Shown here in pieces: positions 1-5,169 of a DNA stretch of 5,169 bases. Each line of letters begins with the position of its first letter. The first letter of the stretch is position 1. This DNA comes from Bdellovibrionaceae bacterium UBA2466. Its GTDB lineage: Bacteria; Bdellovibrionota; FAC87; UBA2466. The notes under the pieces were generated by a model. That model did not search any database and was not told where the DNA came from. It worked only from the letters and a program-made list of their open reading frames with translations. Made by a program: the position numbers and the translations under genes. The stretch covers positions 1 through 5,169 of the forward strand of contig DDPO01000006.1 in NCBI GenBank assembly GCA_002342225.1. The letters are read 5' to 3'.

Positions 1-207
1 GTGCTTCATGCGATGGCTGCAGCTCTTCTTGAGAGGGAAACTCTCGAGCGCGAGGAGATCGAGCTACTTATGGAAGGAAAAGCTCTCCCACCGTTTGTTG
101 CTGAAAACTCATCAGCCAATTCGGGAACTGGAAATGCTGCTAGCGTCAAAGTGGACGGCTTTCCTCAAGTCTTCCCAAATGTGAAACCTAATCCTGAAGT
201 GGCTTAA
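1..207 (+). CDS. ftsH: ATP-dependent zinc metalloprotease FtsH, C-terminal end (5' partial)
   Basis: This is the last 68 codons of FtsH, the membrane-anchored AAA+ zinc protease that degrades misfolded membrane proteins and some regulators. The frame is open at the left edge, so the first GTG is an internal valine codon rather than a start. The recognisable part is the end of the M41 peptidase domain, at residues 2-34: an LHAMAxALLERETL segment followed by EEIELLMEGKALPPF. This matches the usual FtsH ending, in which a helix carrying LLExETL is followed by EEI and then G-x-x-LPP. The remaining ~34 residues (NSSANSGTGNAASVK and onward) are a low-complexity hydrophilic tail rich in Ser, Asn and Pro, which is typically unconserved. 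The AAA Walker motifs and the HEXXH zinc site lie outside the window. The gene stops with TAA at 205-207. A weak terminator-like hairpin follows, so it is probably a separate transcript from cdaA, though read-through is possible. Confidence 0.9.
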   Translation: MLHAMAAALLERETLEREEIELLMEGKALPPFVAENSSANSGTGNAASVKVDGFPQVFPNVKPNPEVA

Positions 208-211
208 TACC

Positions 212-228
212 CTTAAGAGTTTCTTAAG
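212..228. repeat. Perfect 7-bp inverted repeat with 3-nt loop after ftsH
   Basis: CTTAAGA at 212-218 is followed by GTT and then its exact reverse complement TCTTAAG at 222-228. It begins 5 nt after the ftsH stop codon. The stem is AT-rich and has no following T-run of its own, so it is a poor intrinsic terminator alone. It could be a protein-binding dyad, a 3'-end stabilising hairpin for ftsH mRNA, or chance. No function is claimed. Confidence 0.45.
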
Positions 229-235
229 ATAGTTT

Positions 236-258
236 GGGCTATCTGCAGGCCCGTTTTT
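236..258 (+). terminator. Weak intrinsic terminator-like hairpin after ftsH
   Basis: GGGCT at 236-240 can pair with GGCCC at 248-252 (four GC pairs plus one GU pair) around a 7-nt loop. A single G and then five T residues follow at 254-258. The stem is short for a rho-independent terminator. Its position 28 nt after the ftsH stop and about 55 nt before the cdaA start fits partial termination of ftsH. It could also be an attenuator-like element ahead of cdaA. No convincing promoter was found between it and cdaA. Confidence 0.4.
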
Positions 259-296
259 CCGCTTATCCCCTTCATCGATTATGTCGAAAAGAGATT

Positions 297-301
297 AGGA
301 G
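297..301 (+). promoter_or_regulatory. Shine-Dalgarno AGGAG upstream of cdaA
   Basis: AGGAG at 297-301 is the only strong ribosome-binding motif ahead of cdaA. It lies 12 nt before the in-frame TTG at 314, which is longer than ideal, and 30 nt before the ATG at 332, which is too far for direct use. Two GTG codons, at 308 and 310, sit at better spacings (6 and 8 nt). The first is followed at once by TGA, and the second opens a different frame of only 25 sense codons. The true initiation site therefore cannot be settled from sequence alone. Confidence 0.6.
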
Positions 302-313
302 TCTGGCGTGTGA

Positions 314-1135
314 TTGCGCGCCAAGTTATCTATGCTCGAGTTTTTAGCCAACATTCGAGAGATATTACGATGGCAGGATCTGTTTGATATTCTGCTCGTG
401 TGTATCATTGTCTATCGAGTTCTTTTGTTGATTCGAGGAACTCGAGCAGTGCAAATGCTGACCGGCTTTGGAATTATTCTGATTGGATATTACTTGGCTG
501 AACAGTTGAAGCTATTTACTTTACACACCATTCTCATTGAATTTTTTAATAACCTTATTCTCATTTTGATTATTGTTTTCCAAGATGAGATTCGAAAAGC
601 TCTCACGCAAGTGGGGCGAAATCCCTTTTTCACTTCAACAAATACGATCGAAGAAGTGGGTATTGTCGATGAAATTTGTCGAGCTGCACTCATGCTTGCT
701 GGGCAGAAAGTGGGTGCTTTGATCGTGCTTGAGCGCGAAACTGGACTCAAGAATTATATTGAAGCAGGAACCATTATCGATTCAAAAGTGAGTGAGGATT
801 TATTAGTGAGTATCTTTCATCCCTCATCTCCTATTCACGATGGAGCCGTTATTATCAGAAACTCCAGAGTATCCAGTGCAGGATGCTTGCTCCCGATTTC
901 AAGAGATCCCTCGATTAATAAAGAATTGGGAACTCGTCACCGAGCCGCTTTGGGGTTAACTCAAGAGACCGATGCTGTGGTTATTGTGGTCAGTGAAGAG
1001 CGGGGCGAAATATCGGTAGTTCATCACGGGACGATTATTCGCGATTTAGATATCAATGGTTTAAGGCAACAATTACTGCAATTATTGGGTTTAAGAAGGT
1101 TTGAGAATATTTTGGAAAAAAGGGAGGGGGAATGA
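314..1135 (+). CDS. cdaA: Membrane diadenylate cyclase CdaA (DisA_N/DAC domain)
   Basis: CdaA condenses two ATP into cyclic di-AMP at the cytoplasmic membrane. The 273-residue reading equals the length of the Bacillus subtilis protein. Three predicted membrane segments lie at about residues 24-40, 49-63 and 69-90, with the family motif RGTRAVQML at 41-49 between the first two. The cytoplasmic cyclase domain covers about 105-260. It carries the catalytic DGA motif (H175-D176-G177-A178) and the ATP-binding GTRHR motif at 206-210, so it should be active. Start choice is uncertain. TTG at 314 is the first in-frame start after a stop at 311-313 and has AGGAG 12 nt upstream. ATG at 332 gives a 267-residue protein starting MLEFLANIRE, which looks more like typical CdaA N-termini but has no nearby Shine-Dalgarno. 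The gene overlaps ybbR by ATGA, implying translational coupling. Nine of its 21 arginine codons are CGA. Confidence 0.95.
   Translation: MRAKLSMLEFLANIREILRWQDLFDILLVCIIVYRVLLLIRGTRAVQMLTGFGIILIGYYLAEQLKLFTLHTILIEFFNNLILILIIVFQDEIRKALTQVGRNPFFTSTNTIEEVGIVDEICRAALMLAGQKVGALIVLERETGLKNYIEAGTIIDSKVSEDLLVSIFHPSSPIHDGAVIIRNSRVSSAGCLLPISRDPSINKELGTRHRAALGLTQETDAVVIVVSEERGEISVVHHGTIIRDLDINGLRQQLLQLLGLRRFENILEKREGE
1122..1130 (+). promoter_or_regulatory. Strong Shine-Dalgarno for ybbR inside the cdaA 3' end
   Basis: The purine run GGGAGGGGG at 1122-1130 contains GGAGG at 1123-1127, 4 nt before the ybbR ATG at 1132. It encodes the last Arg-Glu-Gly codons of cdaA, and it supports independent initiation of ybbR in addition to coupling through the ATGA overlap. 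Confidence 0.7.
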
Positions 1136-1797
1136 AATCGAGCTTTCAATGGAGCGAGAGTTTGGCCCTCAAAGCGGTCAGTTTGCTGCTGTCCTTGATT
1201 CTTTGGGTGACCATTCTGGGATACCGCAGAGAGGAGCTGAAGAAAAATGTCCGTCTTGAACCTCAGCTTCCGCCAGGTATGATGATTGTGAATAAGATCC
1301 CCTCAGCTATTCAATATACTTTGAGTGGACCTCGAGTGATGCTAGAGGTCGCCAATAAGCGGATTCAGCCCATTAGGCTAGACTTGACCCACACGCGGCA
1401 AGCGACAAACGGCTTTTCACTCACTGAAGACCTCTTGGGAGAGTTACCACCGGGGGTGAGAGTTACTTATATCCAGCCACCGCAGGTTTTAATCAGACTC
1501 GAAGAGGTTGTGGAGAAATATGTTCCCGTGAAAGCCACTGTCAGCGGAAAATTGGCCCCTGGGTATGAATTGGCCGCGATTAAGACAACCCCATCGAAAA
1601 TAGCTGTTTTAGGCCCCAAAGGTTTGCTGGATTCGCTTGATTTTATAGGAACTGAAGCCTTTAACATCGATGGGTTAAATGTTAATCGAGATGGGGTGGT
1701 AGATGCTGAAGTGGATACTTCTCAAGGGTTTCAACTTTCGAGAGACAAAATGGTCAAAGTTCGGGTAATAGTAAAAAAGGTGAATTTGGAAAACTAA
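1132..1797 (+). CDS. ybbR: YbbR-domain protein, CdaA partner/regulator (CdaR-like)
   Basis: This is a membrane-anchored YbbR-family protein. In Gram-positive bacteria its homologue CdaR binds CdaA and modulates c-di-AMP synthesis; the same role here is inferred from gene order. Residues 10-30 form one hydrophobic helix ([20 protein letters not shown]), a signal anchor that would leave the rest outside the cytoplasm. Two YbbR repeats follow, at about 36-124 and 125-217. Their parallel marks are LSGP at 64-67 against VLGP at 159-162, and the proline-rich [15 protein letters not shown] stretch at 131-145 opens the second. At 221 residues it is much shorter than Bacillus CdaR, which has four YbbR domains in about 480 residues. 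Two- or three-repeat forms are common in other phyla. The ATG is set by the strong GGAGG and the ATGA overlap with cdaA. glmM begins 13 nt after its stop. Confidence 0.92.
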   Translation: MKSSFQWSESLALKAVSLLLSLILWVTILGYRREELKKNVRLEPQLPPGMMIVNKIPSAIQYTLSGPRVMLEVANKRIQPIRLDLTHTRQATNGFSLTEDLLGELPPGVRVTYIQPPQVLIRLEEVVEKYVPVKATVSGKLAPGYELAAIKTTPSKIAVLGPKGLLDSLDFIGTEAFNIDGLNVNRDGVVDAEVDTSQGFQLSRDKMVKVRVIVKKVNLEN

Positions 1798-1810
1798 AAA
1801 GGGTATCGAA

Positions 1811-3184
1811 ATGGCTAAGGACAGCAAATTATTCGGAACTGATGGGGTGAGGGGAGTTGCCAATCAACACCCTATGACAAGCGAAATCGCAATGGCCATT
1901 GGCCGAGCAACCGCCTATCTCTTTTGCCAAAAAGATAATCGAGGTCTTCCTAAGAATACTAAAGTTGTGATTGGGAAAGACACTCGTCGTTCGGGTTATA
2001 TGTTAGAAAATGCCCTCTCAGCAGGGTTTTGCTCGATGGGAGCCAAAGTGTTTTTGGTGGGGCCTCTTCCCACCCCAGGTATTGCTTTTATTACTCGAAG
2101 TATGAGAGCTGACGCTGGGGTTATTATTTCAGCGAGCCACAACCCCTATCACTATAATGGGATTAAAATTTTTGATCGAGACGGGTACAAACTTCCTGAT
2201 ACCACTGAAAAAGAGATTGAGCATGTTATGTTTTCTGAGGAACTCAATCGTTATCGACCCACGATGGACTTTATCGGAACTGCCAAAAGAATTGAGGACG
2301 CTACGGGGAGATACATCGTTTACATCAAAGATACTTTTCCCCAAGAGCAAACTTTAGATGGAATCCGTGTAGTTTTGGATTGTGCAAATGGTGCGGCTTA
2401 CAAAGTTGCCCCGATTGTATTTGAAGAGTTGGGGGCAGAAGTATTTACGCTTCATAATCAACCCAATGGTGAAAACATAAACGACCAGTGCGGGGCTGTG
2501 TACCCACAAGCGATGTGTAAAGCTGTTCATGAGCATCGAGCTGAAATCGGTATTGCACTTGATGGTGATGCTGATCGCTGTATTTTGTCCGATGAGAATG
2601 GAGAAGTGGTGGATGGGGATCAGATTATGGCTATCTGTGCCCTGCATATGCTCAGAGAAGGAACTTTGAATAGAAACACTTTGGTCGCGACACCCATGAG
2701 CAACATGGGTTTAACGGTAGCTGTGAAGCGAGCTGGGGGCCGAGTTATCCATGCTCAAGTAGGTGATCGTTACATCGTCGAAACGATGAGAAAAGAAAAA
2801 TTAAATCTGGGCGGAGAACAGTCTGGACACTTGGTGTTTCTTGAACACAACACTACCGGCGATGGCATGATGGCGGCTTTGAAGATTTTGTCTATCATGA
2901 AAAAGACAGGGAAAAAATTATCTGAACTCAAGCGACAAATGACTCAGTACCCACAAGTGCTGGAGAATGTCGTTGTTAAACAAAAAGAATCCTTTGAAAA
3001 CTTTCCTAAAATCGTGGATTGCATCAAAAAAGTTGAAAACGCTCTTGGTGAGAACGGTAGGGTTCTCGTTCGATATTCTGGCACTGAACCTCTAGCTCGC
3101 GTGATGGTTGAGGGTGAGGATTACAGCAAGATCAGAGAATATGCTGCCGACATAGCACAAAGTATCCGCACACAATTAGGGTAG
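1811..3184 (+). CDS. glmM: Phosphoglucosamine mutase GlmM
   Basis: GlmM interconverts glucosamine-6-phosphate and glucosamine-1-phosphate, the step leading to UDP-GlcNAc for peptidoglycan and LPS. The 457-residue protein is full length for the family and has all four domains. LFGTDGVRG at 7-15 is the N-terminal signature. ISASHNP at 106-112 carries the phosphorylated catalytic serine, S109. DGDADR at 251-256 is the Mg2+ site. GGEQSGH at 334-340 is the sugar-binding loop, with the Ser typical of GlmM. RYSGTEP at 421-427 is the phosphate-binding loop. No key residue is missing. The ATG at 1811 is preceded by a modest AAGGG (1799-1803) at 7-nt spacing, and the protein starts directly with the conserved KLFGTDG region. 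In several Gram-positive bacteria GlmM binds CdaA and inhibits it, so the cdaA-ybbR-glmM order probably reflects a physical complex. The gene is free of frameshifts, and 10 of its 27 arginines are CGA. Confidence 0.98.
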   Translation: MAKDSKLFGTDGVRGVANQHPMTSEIAMAIGRATAYLFCQKDNRGLPKNTKVVIGKDTRRSGYMLENALSAGFCSMGAKVFLVGPLPTPGIAFITRSMRADAGVIISASHNPYHYNGIKIFDRDGYKLPDTTEKEIEHVMFSEELNRYRPTMDFIGTAKRIEDATGRYIVYIKDTFPQEQTLDGIRVVLDCANGAAYKVAPIVFEELGAEVFTLHNQPNGENINDQCGAVYPQAMCKAVHEHRAEIGIALDGDADRCILSDENGEVVDGDQIMAICALHMLREGTLNRNTLVATPMSNMGLTVAVKRAGGRVIHAQVGDRYIVETMRKEKLNLGGEQSGHLVFLEHNTTGDGMMAALKILSIMKKTGKKLSELKRQMTQYPQVLENVVVKQKESFENFPKIVDCIKKVENALGENGRVLVRYSGTEPLARVMVEGEDYSKIREYAADIAQSIRTQLG

Positions 3185-3198
3185 TGGTTTTTTAAAAT

Positions 3199-4728
3199 AT
3201 GCAACCCTTAGTCACATCGTCACAAATGCAGGAGATTGACCGAAGGACTATTTCAGAACTCGGCCTGCCTGATTTACTTCTGATGGAACATGCCGCGCTT
3301 GGAGTTGTAAAGGCGCTGGAAAGTCGGTTTCGGAACCGTTTAAGTGAAACTCGGGGAATTATTCTTGCGGGGACTGGTAATAATGGTGGGGATGCACTAG
3401 CTGTAGCAAGGATATTGGATTCCTTGGGATTAAAAAAGATATTTGTAGGTTTAGTTGGTGATGAAAAGAAGTTATCTAAATCAACGCAAACTCAAAAAGA
3501 GGTCTTGGGCAGATTAGGTATCCCCATTTTTTGGCCGGACAAACCCGATCAGGAGCTCTTTGAGGCTTGTGACTGGATTATCGACGGATTTTTTGGAACT
3601 GGATTGAGTCGAGAAATACAAAGTCCTTACAAAAAATGGATTGAAACAATCAATACTTTTTATGGGAAAAAATGGATTATCTCTATTGATGTTCCCAGCG
3701 GTCTCGATAGTGATACTGGGCATCCTTTGGGAATATCTGTGATGGCTTCTCAGACGGTCACTCTTGGTTTTATTAAGCGGGGTTTAGTAACGGGCTCTGC
3801 AGCTGATTACGTAGGCCAGCTTAATTTAGAACCGATACAGATTCCTCGCATTATCCCTTTTAGCGTTGATACTTTCCTATATGGATCAGAAGATGCCAAA
3901 AAATTACCGAAACGCCGCCCCACTAGCCACAAAGGAAGTTTTGGTCACGTCTATGTATGGGCATCTGAAGAGTCAACTCAAGGAGCTTGTATTCTTGCAA
4001 GTTTAGGAGCTCTTCGAACAGGCGCTGGATTAGTGAGCGTGGTCGGAGAAAGTTCCAACCTTAAAGATTTGAGACAGCGACTCCCAGCTGAAGTCATGAC
4101 AGAAGTCATTAGCGAAAAAATGTTTGAAAAAACGCAAGGAGTTTGGATTCAAGGGCCTGGAATGGGAGACCAAGATGCAAACTTGAGTTCTTTTAATTAT
4201 CTTGAAAAAGCGATTATGAATCAGTGGAAGTGTGTTCTTGATGCCGATGCTTTAAATTTGATCGCAAAGAACAAAAAAAAGATTTTGCCAATGTTTAAGA
4301 AAGCCCGACCCGACCAAATCATTCTGACCCCACACCCCAAGGAAGCCTCTAGGCTGCTTCATTGGGAAGTCGCTGAAGTTGAAAAAGACCGTTATGCCAC
4401 GGTCAGAGCACTTGCGGAGACCTATGGTGCTTCTGTGGTTCTGAAAGGAAAAGGGACACTTATCCAGATCCCAGGACAACCCTGTGTTGTGGTGGCCACT
4501 GGAGATACTGGCCTGTCCAAAGGAGGAACTGGAGATCTCTTAGCTGGAATGATTGGAGCCTTTTTGGCTCAAGGATTACCTTCCGAAATGGGGGTACCAT
4601 TGGGAGTTTACCTCCATGGAAGAGTTTCAGAGCGTGTGACTCAGGTTTATGGCCAGCCCCGATCAACGATTGTATCTGACCTAGCGCTTCAGATTCCTCA
4701 AGTACTGAGGGAACTGGAGCCCGCATGA
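3199..4728 (+). CDS. nnr: Bifunctional NAD(P)H-hydrate repair enzyme Nnr (epimerase + ADP/ATP-dependent dehydratase)
   Basis: Nnr repairs NADHX and NADPHX, the hydrated damage products of NAD(P)H. The 509 residues cover both activities in the usual bacterial fusion. The YjeF_N epimerase domain spans about 1-220, with GTGNNGGDA at 58-66 (family usually GNNGGDG), IDGFFGTGL at 128-136 and DVPSGLDSDTG at 164-174. The YjeF_C dehydratase domain, of ribokinase-like fold, spans about 235-505. It has KGSFGH at 245-250, RTGAGLVSVV at 273-282, GPGMG at 319-323, DADALN at 348-353, TPHPKE at 377-382, VLKGKGT at 414-420 and the nucleotide-site GGTGDLLAG at 442-450, with D446 as the likely catalytic base. 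The segment just before it reads GDTGLSK where many homologues have GNPGMAT. The ATG at 3199 gives a normal N-terminus (SSQMQEID) but has no visible Shine-Dalgarno, only TTTTTTAAAAT. The gene overlaps tsaE by ATGA. Confidence 0.97.
   Translation: MQPLVTSSQMQEIDRRTISELGLPDLLLMEHAALGVVKALESRFRNRLSETRGIILAGTGNNGGDALAVARILDSLGLKKIFVGLVGDEKKLSKSTQTQKEVLGRLGIPIFWPDKPDQELFEACDWIIDGFFGTGLSREIQSPYKKWIETINTFYGKKWIISIDVPSGLDSDTGHPLGISVMASQTVTLGFIKRGLVTGSAADYVGQLNLEPIQIPRIIPFSVDTFLYGSEDAKKLPKRRPTSHKGSFGHVYVWASEESTQGACILASLGALRTGAGLVSVVGESSNLKDLRQRLPAEVMTEVISEKMFEKTQGVWIQGPGMGDQDANLSSFNYLEKAIMNQWKCVLDADALNLIAKNKKKILPMFKKARPDQIILTPHPKEASRLLHWEVAEVEKDRYATVRALAETYGASVVLKGKGTLIQIPGQPCVVVATGDTGLSKGGTGDLLAGMIGAFLAQGLPSEMGVPLGVYLHGRVSERVTQVYGQPRSTIVSDLALQIPQVLRELEPA
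4716..4719 (+). promoter_or_regulatory. Shine-Dalgarno GGAG for tsaE inside the nnr 3' end
   Basis: GGAG at 4716-4719 lies 5 nt before the ATG at 4725. Together with the ATGA overlap with nnr, it fixes the tsaE start. Confidence 0.6.
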
Positions 4729-5169
4729 CGGTACGTCTATCGCGAGAGTTTTCTTTGGAGCATGTCGACCTGTTCGCAGAGGAAATCCTACGAATATTCC
4801 CTAAGGGGGCCATTGTCGGGCTTTCTGGAGAATTAGGTAGTGGAAAAACAACTCTTGTTAGAGCTGTCATCAAATTGATTTCTCAAAAAGAACAGGCCCA
4901 AATTGAGAGAGTTATAAGCCCATCTTTTGTTCTTCATCAGTGTTATGAAAACATTAAGCCTCCTGTACATCATTTTGACCTTTATCGAATGGAAAGAGTT
5001 GACGAGGCTATGTTGGTGGAACTTGAGTACTATGAAAGCCTAGCCAAAATGAAGGAGCAAGAGGGTTTTGTATTTGTCGAATGGCCTGAGATGTGTGTTC
5101 AAAGTTCTATTCTCGATTTAGATTGCAGAATTGAAATTGAGATCTTGGGAAAGAACAGAAAATATTCTA
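4725..5169 (+). CDS. tsaE: tRNA t6A biosynthesis ATPase TsaE (3' partial)
   Basis: TsaE is the cytoplasmic P-loop ATPase that works with TsaB and TsaD to make N6-threonylcarbamoyladenosine at position 37 of ANN-decoding tRNAs. The frame runs open from ATG 4725 to the right edge: 148 complete codons, with no stop. The start shares ATGA with the nnr stop and has GGAG 5 nt upstream. Residues 31-44 give VGLSGELGSGKTTL, containing the Walker A motif. SPSF at 65-68 is the family's switch-like SPTF motif with Ser in place of Thr. HFDLYR at 83-88 matches the conserved HxDxYR. VEWPE at 118-122 matches the family's EWPE/EWGE motif. TsaE proteins are usually about 150-160 residues, so only the last few codons should be missing. 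The nnr-tsaE pairing is common in bacteria, for example yjeF-yjeE in E. coli. Confidence 0.95.
   Translation, partial: MTVRLSREFSLEHVDLFAEEILRIFPKGAIVGLSGELGSGKTTLVRAVIKLISQKEQAQIERVISPSFVLHQCYENIKPPVHHFDLYRMERVDEAMLVELEYYESLAKMKEQEGFVFVEWPEMCVQSSILDLDCRIEIEILGKNRKYS

Noticed and set aside
1..3. GTG at the left edge as a start codon for a small 68-residue protein
   Set aside because: The translation matches the interior of the FtsH C-terminus, so the frame continues from upstream and GTG is an internal valine.
255..284. Possible sigma-70 promoter for cdaA (TTTTCC at 255-260, GATTAT at 277-282)
   Set aside because: Both boxes match the consensus poorly, and similar matches arise by chance in AT-rich sequence. 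It is not strong enough to list as a feature.
310..387. Overlapping leader-peptide gene starting at GTG 310
   Set aside because: It has well-spaced Shine-Dalgarno support but only 25 sense codons, no recognisable composition and mostly overlaps cdaA. It is kept as a finding on start ambiguity rather than called as a gene.
490..750. 86-codon minus-strand open frame inside cdaA
   Set aside because: It is antisense to the third membrane segment and the start of the cyclase domain. Its Ser/Ile-rich composition reflects the complementary strand.
2354..2647. 97-codon minus-strand open frame inside glmM
   Set aside because: It is antisense to the conserved glmM core, including the DGDADR region, with no family resemblance.
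3188..3197. T-run after glmM as an intrinsic terminator
   Set aside because: No GC-rich hairpin precedes the T-run, and the 14-nt spacing to nnr fits a continuing operon.
4460..4873. 137-codon open frame on the minus strand across the nnr-tsaE junction
   Set aside because: It lies fully antisense to two well-supported genes. Its translation has no recognisable motif, and it reads through the Walker A coding region of tsaE. It is a shadow frame.

Overview
The window holds a compact housekeeping block with every gene on the + strand: the 3' end of ftsH, then cdaA, ybbR (cdaR), glmM, nnr and an almost complete tsaE. Base composition is moderate, by eye somewhat AT-leaning. I see no mobile element, CRISPR array, tRNA or rRNA gene, and no island-like change in composition.

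Organism (inference): a CdaA with an N-terminus of the form IRxxxRWQDxxDILLV followed by RGTRAVQML, a short two-repeat YbbR protein, a preceding ftsH, and nnr and tsaE following glmM together suggest a Gram-negative bacterium of the old Deltaproteobacteria, perhaps the Bdellovibrionota. This rests on remembered gene order and motifs, not on a search. Related clusters often carry folP between ftsH and cdaA, and acpS between glmM and nnr. Neither is present here.

Layout: positions 1-207 are the C-terminal tail of FtsH. Positions 208-313 are the only intergenic gap of note. It contains a perfect 7-bp inverted repeat, then a weak hairpin with a T-run that may end the ftsH transcript, then an AGGAG Shine-Dalgarno. 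From there to the right edge the genes are tightly packed. cdaA and ybbR share ATGA, ybbR to glmM is 13 nt, glmM to nnr is 14 nt, and nnr and tsaE share ATGA. This looks like one operon.

Function: CdaA makes cyclic di-AMP at the membrane. YbbR/CdaR is its membrane-anchored partner, and GlmM makes glucosamine-1-phosphate for peptidoglycan and LPS. In Gram-positive bacteria these three proteins form a complex in which CdaR and GlmM modulate CdaA, and the gene order here fits a similar coupling of second messenger to envelope precursor synthesis. Nnr repairs damaged (hydrated) NAD(P)H. TsaE is the ATPase of the tRNA t6A modification machinery. The last two are frequent neighbours but have no obvious mechanistic link to the first three.

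I do not see a new biological system. The points most worth checking are the c-di-AMP module in a probably Gram-negative setting, the cdaA start region (several competing starts behind one Shine-Dalgarno, including a start-stop GTG-TGA), the paired dyads in the ftsH-cdaA gap, the missing Shine-Dalgarno of nnr, and the frequent use of CGA for arginine.
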